Shown here piece by piece: positions 1 through 7,645 of a DNA stretch of 64,000 nt (positions are counted from its first letter, which is position 1; each line of letters starts with the position of its first letter). The notes below the pieces were generated by a model that worked only from the letters and a program-made list of their open reading frames with translations, searched no databases and was not told the DNA's origin. Location of the stretch: NCBI RefSeq assembly GCF_001500025.1, contig NZ_LQIW01000050.1, positions 1 through 64,000 on the forward strand, in the 5' to 3' direction. The position numbers and the translations under genes were made by a program. The stretch comes from Mycobacterium sp. IS-1590. GTDB taxonomy: Bacteria; Actinomycetota; Actinomycetes; Mycobacteriales; Mycobacteriaceae.

Positions 1-19
1 GAGGGGGAGGAGGCGGCTC

Positions 20-556
20 ATGGTGACGCTGCTACTGACGATCGCACTGGTGCTGGCGGTGCTGGCGTTCATCGTCTTCGTGGTCGGCTACAACAAGCTG
101 CGTTCGGCCGACGTCCGCGTTGCCGAGGCGCTCAGCGGAATCGACGTCGAGCTCACGCGGCGCGCGTCGCTGATCCCGAGCCTCGTGCACACCGTGCAGA
201 CCTTCGCCGCGCACGAGAAGGGCATCCTCGACCACGTCACCAACGCACGTGCCGCGCTGACCTCCGCCACCACCGGCACGTCGGTGGCACAACGAAGCGC
301 CGCCGAGAAACAGCTCGACACCGCGCTGGCCCCGCTGTTGGCGCTCGGTCAGAACTATCCGCAGCTGAACTCGTCGAACAACTTCCTCAATCTGCAGGAG
401 AACCTCACCGACAGCGAGAACAAGCTCGCGTTCGCGCGCCAGTACTACAACGACTCGGTCGCGACCCTGAACCGGTTGATCACCACGATTCCGTGGATGT
501 TCGTCGCACCGATGACCGGGGTGTCCGAACGCGAGTACTACCAGACCCCGCGCTGA
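20..556 (+). CDS. LemA family membrane-anchored protein
   Basis: 178 aa. An N-terminal hydrophobic helix (about residues 3-24) is followed by a short YNKLRSADV linker and a long helical domain. The family hallmarks are a helix with SLIPSLVHTVQ near residue 50 and the C-terminal ARQYYNDSVATLN stretch near residue 140. LemA proteins are bitopic, with most of the chain outside or in the cytoplasm depending on topology, and their biochemical role is not settled. The ATG is preceded by a purine-rich GAGGGGGAGGAGG ribosome site at the window edge. The gene lies 42 nt upstream of fmt on the same strand and may be co-transcribed. The family assignment is firm and the function unknown. Confidence 0.85.
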   Translation: MVTLLLTIALVLAVLAFIVFVVGYNKLRSADVRVAEALSGIDVELTRRASLIPSLVHTVQTFAAHEKGILDHVTNARAALTSATTGTSVAQRSAAEKQLDTALAPLLALGQNYPQLNSSNNFLNLQENLTDSENKLAFARQYYNDSVATLNRLITTIPWMFVAPMTGVSEREYYQTPR

Positions 557-598
557 GCACCCGGACGCCGTCACCGCTGCCGTCTCTAGACTGGCGCG

Positions 599-1528
599 GT
601 GCGCATCGTCTTCGCCGGCACGCCGGAACCCGCCCTGCCTGCGCTGCGCCGTCTCATCGAATCGCCACGCCACGACGTCATCGCGGTGCTGACCCGCCCC
701 GATGCGGCATCGGGTCGGCGGGGAAAACCTTCACCGTCACCGGTCGCGCGGCTGGCGCTCGAACACGACATCCCGCTGCTGCGGCCATCGAAGCCGAACG
801 CCGACGAGTTCGTCGCCCAACTGACCGAGCTGGCGCCGGAATGCTGCGCGGTGGTCGCCTACGGCGCCCTGCTCAGCGAGCGACTGCTTGCCGTGCCCGA
901 ACACGGCTGGGTGAACCTGCACTTCTCGGTGCTACCCGCCTGGCGCGGAGCCGCGCCGGTGCAGGCCGCGATCGCCGCAGGGGACACCGTGACCGGCGCG
1001 ACGACGTTCCTCATCGAACCCGCCCTCGACTCCGGTCCCGTCTACGGCGTCGTCACCGAATCCATTCGGCCGACGGATACGGCCGGTGATCTCCTGGAGC
1101 GACTGTCCATTTCGGGTGCCGAGCTGCTCGAGCGCACGCTCGACGGGATCGCCGACGGCACGCTTTCTGCGGTACCGCAGCCATCGGAGGGAGTGACGAT
1201 CGCTCCCAAGATCACCGTCGACGAGGCTCGCGTGCGCTGGGATCTGCCCGCCCATGTCGTCGAACGGCGGATCCGCGCCGTCACACCCAATCCCGGCGCG
1301 TGGACGATGATCGGCGACCTTCGCCTCAAAGTCGGTCCCGTCACCGTCGACGGGGCGTCAGAAGCCCTGGCGCCCGGCGCGATCCGCGTCAGCCGCGACG
1401 GCGTGCGCATCGGCACCGCGTCGGACCCGGTGCTGCTCGGGCTGATCCAGCCACCGGGTAAGAAGCTCATGAACGCGGCCGACTGGGCCCGCGGCGCTCG
1501 CCTCGACGACTCGGCACGAGCCGAATGA
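599..1528 (+). CDS. fmt: Methionyl-tRNA formyltransferase
   Basis: 309 aa, the usual length. The enzyme formylates Met-tRNAfMet with 10-formyl-tetrahydrofolate to make the bacterial initiator tRNA. The N-terminal Rossmann half begins RIVFAGTPEPALPAL. The catalytic triad is visible as N106 and H108 in VNLHFSVLP and D144 in EPALDSGPV, followed by the C-terminal OB-type tRNA-binding domain from about residue 205. The start is GTG, because MRIVFAGTPE is the canonical N-terminus. Its stop overlaps the ATG of rsmB (ATGA), so the two are translationally coupled. Confidence 0.96.
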   Translation: MRIVFAGTPEPALPALRRLIESPRHDVIAVLTRPDAASGRRGKPSPSPVARLALEHDIPLLRPSKPNADEFVAQLTELAPECCAVVAYGALLSERLLAVPEHGWVNLHFSVLPAWRGAAPVQAAIAAGDTVTGATTFLIEPALDSGPVYGVVTESIRPTDTAGDLLERLSISGAELLERTLDGIADGTLSAVPQPSEGVTIAPKITVDEARVRWDLPAHVVERRIRAVTPNPGAWTMIGDLRLKVGPVTVDGASEALAPGAIRVSRDGVRIGTASDPVLLGLIQPPGKKLMNAADWARGARLDDSARAE

Positions 1529-2898
1529 CCAAGCCCCGCAGCAACCGTCCGCAACGACGCAAGCCGCTGGACCCGGCTCGCAGCGTCGCGTTCGACGTAT
1601 TGCGCGCCGTCTCGGAAAAGGACGCCTACGCCAACCTCGCCCTGCCGGCGCTGTTGCGGGAACGCGGCATCAGCGGTCGTGATGCGGCCTTCGCCACCGA
1701 ACTCGCATACGGCGCCTGCCGTACCAAGGGATTGCTGGACGCGGTCATCAGTCACGTCGCGGGCCGCCCGACCGACAGAATCGACCCCGTCCTGCTCGAC
1801 CTGCTGCGGCTCGGCACCTACCAACTGCTGCGCACCCGGGTCGAACAACACGCCGCGGTGTCCACCACCGTGGAGCAGGCCGGTATCGAGTTCGATTCGG
1901 CCCGTGCGGGTTTCGTCAATGGGGTGTTGCGCACGGTTGCCTCGCGCGACGAACAGCACTGGGTCGCCGAACTGGCCCCCGACGCGGCGACCGACCCCAT
2001 CGGTCATTCGGCGTTCGTGCACGCGCACCCACGCTGGATCGCGCAGTCCTTCGCCGACGCGCTGGGCGCCGACGCCGGCGAACTCGACGCGCTGCTCGCC
2101 AGCGACGACGCCCGACCCGCGGTGCACCTGGCCGTCCGCCCCGGCGCGTTGACCGCGCAGGAGTTGGCTGCGCAGGTCGACGGCACGGTGGGCAGGTATT
2201 CGCCCTACGCGGTGTACCTCGCCGGCGGTGACCCGGGCAGGGTGCAGGCGGTGCGCGAGGGCGTCGCGCTGGTGCAGGACGAAGGCAGCCAACTCGTCGC
2301 GCGGGCGCTGACGGTGGCCGAGATCGACGGCGCCGACGGCGGTCGCTGGCTGGACTTGTGCTCGGGCCCCGGCGGCAAGACCGCCCTGCTGGCCGCGTTG
2401 GCCCCCGACGGCGCCCGCGTCACCGCGGTGGAGCCCGCACCGGCGCGCGCCGATCTCGTCGAACAGAACACCCGCGGTCTGCCGGTGGACGTGCTGCGCG
2501 TCGACGGACGCGACCCGGGCGTGGAACCCGGCTTCGACCGGGTGCTCGTGGACGCGCCCTGTACGGGCCTCGGTGCACTGCGGCGCCGGCCCGAGGCCCG
2601 GTGGCGGCGCAGCCCCGGCGACGTGCCGCCGTTGGCGAAGCTGCAGCGGGAACTCTTGGCGTCGGCGATCCGGCTGACACGTCCGGGCGGCGTTGTGCTC
2701 TACGCGACCTGTTCGCCGCATTTGGCCGAAACCGTGGGCGTCGTCTCCGACGCGCTGCGCCGACACCCCGTCACGGCGCTGGACACCCGGCCCCTTTTCG
2801 CGCCTGCGGACAATCTCGGCGATCGGCACCACGTGCAGTTGTGGCCGCACCGCCACGGCACCGATGCGATGTTCGCCGCCGCGCTCAAAGTAGGGTAG
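1525..2898 (+). CDS. rsmB: 16S rRNA m5C967 methyltransferase RsmB/Fmu
   Basis: 457 aa. An N-terminal NusB-like RNA-binding domain (residues about 15-150) is followed by a SAM-dependent RNA m5C methyltransferase. The SAM loop is LCSGPGGKTALLAAL (about 281-295). The two catalytic cysteines lie in VDAPCTGLGALRRRP (motif IV) and YATCSPHLAETV (motif VI), the arrangement of RsmB-type enzymes. By family it methylates C967 of 16S rRNA. It starts inside the fmt stop codon and ends 4 nt before rpe, forming a fmt-rsmB-rpe-ribD unit like Rv1406-Rv1409. Confidence 0.95.
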   Translation: MTKPRSNRPQRRKPLDPARSVAFDVLRAVSEKDAYANLALPALLRERGISGRDAAFATELAYGACRTKGLLDAVISHVAGRPTDRIDPVLLDLLRLGTYQLLRTRVEQHAAVSTTVEQAGIEFDSARAGFVNGVLRTVASRDEQHWVAELAPDAATDPIGHSAFVHAHPRWIAQSFADALGADAGELDALLASDDARPAVHLAVRPGALTAQELAAQVDGTVGRYSPYAVYLAGGDPGRVQAVREGVALVQDEGSQLVARALTVAEIDGADGGRWLDLCSGPGGKTALLAALAPDGARVTAVEPAPARADLVEQNTRGLPVDVLRVDGRDPGVEPGFDRVLVDAPCTGLGALRRRPEARWRRSPGDVPPLAKLQRELLASAIRLTRPGGVVLYATCSPHLAETVGVVSDALRRHPVTALDTRPLFAPADNLGDRHHVQLWPHRHGTDAMFAAALKVG

Positions 2899-2902
2899 GC
2901 CC

Positions 2903-3580
2903 ATGGCTGGACCCCTGATCGCGCCGTCGATCCTGGCCGCCGACTTCGCCAGGCTCGCCGACGAAGCCGAGGCCGTGCGCGGTGCCGACTGGCTGCACGT
3001 CGACGTGATGGACAACCACTTCGTCCCGAACCTGACCATCGGACAGCCGGTCGTCGAGTCACTGCTGAAGGTGACCGACATCCCGATGGACTGCCACCTG
3101 ATGATCGAGAACCCGGATCGATGGGCGCCGCCGTACGCCGAAGCGGGCGCCTACAACGTCACGTTCCACGCCGAGGCCACCGACAACCCGGTCGGTGTGG
3201 CGCGAGACATCCGGGCGGCGGGCGCCAAGGCGGGGCTCTCGGTCAAGCCGGGCACCCCGCTGGAGCCGTACCTGGAGATCCTGCCCGAGTTCGACACGCT
3301 GCTGATCATGTCGGTGGAGCCGGGATTCGGTGGCCAGAAGTTCATCCCGGAAGTGCTGGTGAAGGTCGGCACCGCCCGGCGGCTCGTGGACGCGGGCGAG
3401 TTGACGATCGTCGTCGAGATCGACGGCGGCATCAACGCCGACACCATCGAGCAGGCGGCCGAGGCGGGGGTGGACTGCTTTGTCGCGGGCTCGGCCGTCT
3501 ACAGCGCAGAGGACCCCGCCGCCGCGGTGGAGTCGTTGCGCAGGCAGGCCGCCGCGGCCTCCAAACATCTGCGGGCATGA
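2903..3580 (+). CDS. rpe: Ribulose-phosphate 3-epimerase
   Basis: 225 aa TIM-barrel enzyme interconverting ribulose 5-phosphate and xylulose 5-phosphate in the non-oxidative pentose phosphate pathway. Family motifs are APSILAADFARL at the N-terminus, the metal/catalytic DVMDNHFVPN and DCHLMIENP segments, the mobile loop EPGFGGQKFIP and the phosphate-binding IDGGIN and VAGSAVY turns. Other pentose phosphate enzymes are encoded about 31 kb away in the same window. The stop overlaps the ATG of ribD by ATGA. Confidence 0.97.
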   Translation: MAGPLIAPSILAADFARLADEAEAVRGADWLHVDVMDNHFVPNLTIGQPVVESLLKVTDIPMDCHLMIENPDRWAPPYAEAGAYNVTFHAEATDNPVGVARDIRAAGAKAGLSVKPGTPLEPYLEILPEFDTLLIMSVEPGFGGQKFIPEVLVKVGTARRLVDAGELTIVVEIDGGINADTIEQAAEAGVDCFVAGSAVYSAEDPAAAVESLRRQAAAASKHLRA

Positions 3581-4578
3581 ATTTCGAAGCCGCGATGCGG
3601 CTGGCGGTCCAACAGGCCGAGAAGGTCAAGGGCACGACCTACCCCAATCCGCCCGTCGGAGCGGTCATCCTGGATCGCGACGGCGAGGTGGCCGGTGTGG
3701 GGGCGACGGAGCCGCCCGGCGGACCGCACGCCGAGGTGGTCGCGCTGCGCAGGGCGGGTACCCGAGCCGCCGGTGGTACCGCCGTCGTGACGCTCGAGCC
3801 GTGCAACCACCACGGCCGCACACCGCCCTGCGTGGACGCGCTTGTGGCGGCGGGTGTTTCGGCGGTCGCCTATGCGGTCGTCGATCCGAATCCGATCGCC
3901 GCGGGTGGGGCCGCGCGGCTCGCCGAGGAAGGTGTGGCCGTGACCGCGGGTGTACTCGCCGACGCGGTGGCGGGCGGCCCGCTGCGCGAGTGGCTGCACA
4001 AACAGCGCACCGGATCACCGCATGTGACATGGAAATTCGCGACCAGTGTGGACGGTCGAAGCGCGGCCGCCGACGGCAGCAGCCAGTGGATCACCAGCGA
4101 AGCCGCTCGCGCGGACGTACACCGCAGGCGCGCCGTCGCCGACGCGATCGTGGTCGGGACCGGTACCGTCTTCGTTGACGATCCGGTGCTGACGGCGCGA
4201 CTACCCGACGGCACCCTCGCCGCCCGTCAACCCTTGCGCGTTGTGGTCGGGGAGCGTGAGATCTCGCAAGAGGCAAGGGTTCTCAACGACGATTCGCGCA
4301 CGATGGTGATCCGAACCCGTGATCCCCACGAAGTGATCAAGGCGCTGTCCGACCGGACCGATGTGCTGCTCGAGGGGGGGCCGACGTTGGCCGGCGCATT
4401 CTTACGCGCCGGCGTCATCAACCGGATCCTGGCCTACGTCGCGCCCATCCTTCTCGGCGGCCCGATAACGGCGGTGGACGATGTCGGTGTGCTGAGCATC
4501 GCGCACGCCCAGCGATGGCGCTTCGACACGATCGAGCCCATCGGCCCCGACGTTCTGCTGAGCCTCATTCCGGGGTAG
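3577..4578 (+). CDS. ribD: Bifunctional riboflavin deaminase/reductase RibD (RibG)
   Basis: 333 aa. Residues 1-140 are a cytidine-deaminase-like domain with the zinc site HAEVVAL and PCNHHGRTPPC. Residues from about 145 form the RibD_C reductase (HVTWKFATSVDGRSAA, then WITSEAARADVH for NADPH and substrate). It carries out the second and third steps of the GTP branch of riboflavin synthesis. The ATG overlapping the rpe stop is chosen because MNFEAAMRLAVQQA is the family N-terminus; a longer open frame upstream is only rpe read in another frame. The 3' end overlaps the convergent ABC gene by 14 bp. ribE, ribAB and ribH lie 5.5-8 kb downstream. Confidence 0.95.
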   Translation: MNFEAAMRLAVQQAEKVKGTTYPNPPVGAVILDRDGEVAGVGATEPPGGPHAEVVALRRAGTRAAGGTAVVTLEPCNHHGRTPPCVDALVAAGVSAVAYAVVDPNPIAAGGAARLAEEGVAVTAGVLADAVAGGPLREWLHKQRTGSPHVTWKFATSVDGRSAAADGSSQWITSEAARADVHRRRAVADAIVVGTGTVFVDDPVLTARLPDGTLAARQPLRVVVGEREISQEARVLNDDSRTMVIRTRDPHEVIKALSDRTDVLLEGGPTLAGAFLRAGVINRILAYVAPILLGGPITAVDDVGVLSIAHAQRWRFDTIEPIGPDVLLSLIPG

Positions 4579-5656
4579 CGGCATCCTCGCCGCTCAGCGG
4601 GCCCTCGTTCAATTCGCCGCTCAGCGGGCTCTCGTCTGATTCGCCGCTCAGCGGGCCCTTGTCTAATTCGCCGCTCAGCGGGCGGTGCTCCACGAGGTCG
4701 CGCACTCCGGCCATCCCCAGCCGTTCCCGAAACGCCTGAACCGGGTAGCCGACGACCGTCGCATCGGTACGCGCCTTGGCCGTCGCCGACCGGGGCAGGT
4801 GGAATAACGGTCCGATCTCACCGAAGTAGTCGCCCTCGACCGCCAACTTCAGCAATTCCTCACCGCCACCGGACAGTTCGCGCAGGATCTCGATCTCACC
4901 CCGGTCCACGATGTAAATCAGGTCGCCCATCGTGCCCTGCTCGAAGAGCACCTGACCGGCTTCGAGCTCCACCGTCTGCGGCGGGCGGTCGACGGAGGCG
5001 AAGTTCGGCACCATTTCGACGACCCGATCCGCCAGCGGCAGGATTCGGCTGTCGTGTGTGGCGACGACCACCATCCTGGTGCCGGAGGCCAGCTCGCGAA
5101 TCAGCTTCAGTACCTCTTCGACCTGGATGAAATCCAGATGTGCCGTGGGCTCGTCGGCAAGGATCAGCGGGGGATCGAGCGCGATCGCCCGCGCCACCGC
5201 CACCCGCTGCTGTTGCCCGCCGCTGAGATCGCCCGGCCTGTGGTCGAGACGGTCCTGCAGCCCCACCCGCGCCAGCAGCTGTTCGGCCCGCTTCCGGGAA
5301 GCCCGGCGCGACATGCCGTTTGCGCGCAGCGGCACCATCACGTTCTCGACCGCGGTGAGGCTGGGAACCAGGTTGAAGGCCTGGAACACGAATCCCACCG
5401 TCTCGCGCCGGTATGTCGCAAGCTCGTTGGCGCTCAACGACGTCACCTCGACGTCACCGAACTTGATCGCACCCGAGGTGGGTTGCAGGATCCCGCCGAG
5501 ACACGACAACAGCGTTGTCTTCCCGCATCCGCTGGGACCCATCAGGATCACCAGTGAACCCGCCGCGACGTCGAGGTTCAAACCGTCGATCGGGCGCACG
5601 GTGTGCCCGCCGCTGGTGTACTCGACGACGAGATTCTGGATCGAAAGATCGCCCAT
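4565..5656 (-). CDS. ABC transporter ATPase fused to a cyclic-nucleotide-binding domain
   Basis: 363 aa. Residues 1-220 are a LolD/MacB-type ABC ATPase: Walker A GPSGCGKT (40-47), Q-loop at FQAFN, signature LSGGQ (144-148), Walker B LILADEP and switch H201. Residues about 229-318 form a Crp/cNMP-binding fold with a phosphate-binding cassette FGEIGPLFHLPRSA, including E280 and R289. The last 40 residues are four copies of a nine-residue PLSGE-containing repeat. The start at 5656 is preferred over an upstream one at 5704 because MGDLSIQNLV begins the ABC fold and the longer form overlaps the permease. It sits 4 nt after the permease stop, its probable membrane partner. Inference: transport or assembly gated by cAMP or cGMP. 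The ligand is unproven. Confidence 0.9.
   Translation of the reverse strand: MGDLSIQNLVVEYTSGGHTVRPIDGLNLDVAAGSLVILMGPSGCGKTTLLSCLGGILQPTSGAIKFGDVEVTSLSANELATYRRETVGFVFQAFNLVPSLTAVENVMVPLRANGMSRRASRKRAEQLLARVGLQDRLDHRPGDLSGGQQQRVAVARAIALDPPLILADEPTAHLDFIQVEEVLKLIRELASGTRMVVVATHDSRILPLADRVVEMVPNFASVDRPPQTVELEAGQVLFEQGTMGDLIYIVDRGEIEILRELSGGGEELLKLAVEGDYFGEIGPLFHLPRSATAKARTDATVVGYPVQAFRERLGMAGVRDLVEHRPLSGELDKGPLSGESDESPLSGELNEGPLSGEDAATPE
4588..4682. repeat. 27-bp tandem repeat with palindromic core
   Basis: Four copies of the core CGCCGCTCAGCGGG start at 4588, 4615, 4642 and 4669, an exact 27-bp period. Each core contains CCGCT-C-AGCGG, a five-base inverted repeat around one base. Within the ABC-cNMP gene this encodes the nonapeptide series PLSGELDKG, PLSGESDES, PLSGELNEG, PLSGEDAAT. 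Because the core is palindromic, the opposite strand also reads SPLSG. The spacers differ by a few bases while the cores are identical. Confidence 0.95.
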
Positions 5657-5660
5657 CGGT

Positions 5661-6710
5661 TCAGGGCCCCCCGAATGCCAATGCGGGATCCACTGACACC
5701 GCACGACGCAATCCCGCCGCGCTGGCGATGAGGCCGATCACCACCGCGACAACCGGCAGCGCGACGAAGGCCTCGGTGGGCACGATCACCTGCATGGGGA
5801 ACAGCGGTCCGAGCAACAGCGACAGCCCGGCGCCGACCAGCGCGGCCAGCAGCGCCACGATTACCGCCTGCAAGGCGAGCCCGGCCATCACCGAACGGGT
5901 AGGCACCCCAATCGCTTTGAAGACGGCGAAGTCGCGCAGCCGTTCCAGCGCCGACAGGTAGACGACCGAGCCCACGATCAGCGCCGCGACAATCCACAGC
6001 AGGATCGCGACGATGGTGATCGAGTTGACGGCCACCTTCAGCGGGCGCAGCAGGTCCTCGATCGCGCCGGCGCGGTCGACCACCCGATAGCCATTCGGCG
6101 CCTGCTCGAGCGAACCGCGCACGCCGATCGAGGCGACCAGTCCCTCCCCGCCGTACACCAACTGCTGTGCGCCCTCTGTGGTGAGAAACACATTGGGCAG
6201 GTTCGCCAATGCGGTCGAGTTCTCCACCAGGCCGACGATACGCAGCGTCTGCGAGGCGATCTCGACCTCGTCGCCGACCCCTCGGCCCAACGTCGTCGAT
6301 ACCGCGACCTCGTCGGGACCCGCGGGCGCGCGCCCTTCGACGACGGCCGGCATACCCGGCCCCCGCTCGGGCGCGCCGAAGATGTCGATGTTGCGCGTCG
6401 CCCCGTTGAGGGTGGCCGTGCCGCCGGCATAGGCCAGGGGTGCGGCGGCATCGACGCCGGGCGCGGCAGCGATGCGGCGCAATTCCACAGGCGCGAACGG
6501 TGTGGCCCCGACGAACGGGCCCGATGCGCCCGCCTTCACGATGAACTGGTCGACGCCGAGACCATCGACGGTTCTCTCTGCCTCGGTCTGGAATCCGTTG
6601 GCCAAACCCGTGAGAACCAGCGTCATTCCGAAGATGATCGCCGTGGATAGCACCGCGATGGCGAAACGTCGCCTTCGCCACTGCATGTCGCGCAGCGCGG
6701 CGATGAGCAT
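5661..6710 (-). CDS. MacB/FtsX-type ABC transporter permease
   Basis: 349 aa. One membrane helix near the N-terminus (about residues 16-38, after the basic MQWRRRRFAIAV) is followed by a large periplasmic domain of about 200 residues and three C-terminal membrane helices (about 240-265, 290-315 and 320-340). This is the MacB/FtsX permease topology. Such permeases do not form a classical channel; they use mechanotransmission in lipoprotein, peptide or lipid handling. It ends 4 nt before the cNMP-binding ABC ATPase, with which it should form the complex. The DJ-1 gene lies 47 nt upstream on the same strand. The substrate is unknown. Confidence 0.9.
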   Translation of the reverse strand: MLIAALRDMQWRRRRFAIAVLSTAIIFGMTLVLTGLANGFQTEAERTVDGLGVDQFIVKAGASGPFVGATPFAPVELRRIAAAPGVDAAAPLAYAGGTATLNGATRNIDIFGAPERGPGMPAVVEGRAPAGPDEVAVSTTLGRGVGDEVEIASQTLRIVGLVENSTALANLPNVFLTTEGAQQLVYGGEGLVASIGVRGSLEQAPNGYRVVDRAGAIEDLLRPLKVAVNSITIVAILLWIVAALIVGSVVYLSALERLRDFAVFKAIGVPTRSVMAGLALQAVIVALLAALVGAGLSLLLGPLFPMQVIVPTEAFVALPVVAVVIGLIASAAGLRRAVSVDPALAFGGP

Positions 6711-6757
6711 GTCGGCGACGTTACCCCGGCTGCGGTGGTCGGCGCGCCGGGTTTCGG

Positions 6758-7312
6758 CTACTTCGCGAAAGCGCTGACCAACGTGTTGCAGAAGGCGGGC
6801 AGGTCATCGGGCTTGCGGCTGGACACCAAAGTGTTTGGCCCACGCGAGCATTCGACGACCTCGTCATCGACCCAATTCGCTCCCGCATTCACCAGGTCGG
6901 TCTTCACGCTGGGCCACGACGTCAGGGTGCGTCCCCGCACCACGTCGGCCTCGATGAGCGTCCAGGGCCCGTGGCAGATCACCGCGACCGGTTTACCCGC
7001 ATCGAAGAAGCTCTTCGCGAACGCGACCGCGTCGGCGTTCATACGCAGGTTGTCGGGGTTGGCGACGCCGCCCGGCAGTACCAACGCCGCATAGTCGGAC
7101 GCTGACACCGAGTCGGCGGCCTTCTCGGCCTCGAAAGTGTCGGCGGGGGTCAGGTGGTTGAACGCCTGGATTTTGCCGACTTCCGTCGACACCAGTTCCG
7201 GGGTGCCCCCGGCCTGCTCGACGGCCTTCCACGGCTCGGTCAACTCGACCTGCTCGACACCTTCGGGAGCGACCAGGAACGCAATCTTCTTGCCATTCAG
7301 TGAACTTGCCAT
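6758..7312 (-). CDS. DJ-1/PfpI family (type 1 glutamine amidotransferase-like) protein
   Basis: 184 aa, the size of single-domain PfpI/YhbO proteins. The nucleophile elbow is AVICHGPW with C113 and H114, with a conserved acidic residue in APEGVEQVEL near the N-terminus and the LPGGVANPDNLR loop. Family members act as proteases, glyoxalase/deglycase-like enzymes or stress proteins; which applies here cannot be told. The ATG is preceded at 7 nt by GGAG on the coding strand. It heads a leftward unit with the permease and the cNMP-ABC ATPase. Confidence 0.9.
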   Translation of the reverse strand: MASSLNGKKIAFLVAPEGVEQVELTEPWKAVEQAGGTPELVSTEVGKIQAFNHLTPADTFEAEKAADSVSASDYAALVLPGGVANPDNLRMNADAVAFAKSFFDAGKPVAVICHGPWTLIEADVVRGRTLTSWPSVKTDLVNAGANWVDDEVVECSRGPNTLVSSRKPDDLPAFCNTLVSAFAK

Positions 7313-7388
7313 GAGATTTCTCCGTTGAGGTTAGGTGTGATGCCCCGCATACCCCGCGCGTCGAGGAGTCAATCAGCCCGTTCACGTC

Positions 7389-7408
7389 GGTACACTCGTA
7401 CCAGAGTG
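7389..7408. promoter_or_regulatory. Overlapping inverted repeats in a divergent promoter space
   Basis: Two overlapping dyads are visible: GGTAC-ACTC-GTACC (7389-7402) and CACTC-GTACCA-GAGTG (7393-7408). They lie between the DJ-1 start (7312) and the start of the 53-aa ORF (7484). The perfect five-base arms suggest a dimeric repressor site, but no regulator gene is adjacent. The rest of this 171-bp space shows nothing clear. Confidence 0.4.
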
Positions 7409-7483
7409 GGCCGTTTCTGGCCCGCCGAAATCGCGCTTTCACCGACGATTTGCGCGCTGGTGAGCACGAACAAAGGACGACCC

Positions 7484-7645
7484 ATGACTGCACTGCAGGA
7501 CTGGCTCAGCTATCGCCCGATGCATCCTCGGACACTCAAGGCGTTGATCTGCGACACGTTCCGCGCCCAACCCGTCGACCAGCAGGCCGTGCCGGTCAAG
7601 CCGGCCGAGCCGCAGCTGCTGCGCCCCGGCCTCGAGCGCTGCTAG
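7484..7645 (+). CDS. Small hypothetical protein (53 aa)
   Basis: A 53-residue reading frame, MTALQDWLSYRPMHPRTL to the terminal ERC, preceded by AAAGGACG at an ordinary ribosome-site distance. It has no membrane segment. The second half is rich in P, Q and V, and Cys residues occur at 23 and 53. The stop overlaps the end of the convergent p55 gene by 4 bp. I do not recognise the family. The good ribosome site and tight fit between neighbours favour a real gene, though a short GC-rich frame could be chance. Confidence 0.55.
   Translation: MTALQDWLSYRPMHPRTLKALICDTFRAQPVDQQAVPVKPAEPQLLRPGLERC

Noticed and set aside
1042..3081. 679-codon open frame antisense to fmt, rsmB and rpe
   Set aside because: The opposite strand encodes three certain proteins. 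Long antisense frames are an effect of GC-rich third codon positions, and the translation shows no domain.
4515..4739. Plus-strand 74-codon frame over the 27-bp repeat
   Set aside because: It reads SPLSG repeats only because the repeat core is palindromic; the minus strand has the ABC-cNMP gene.
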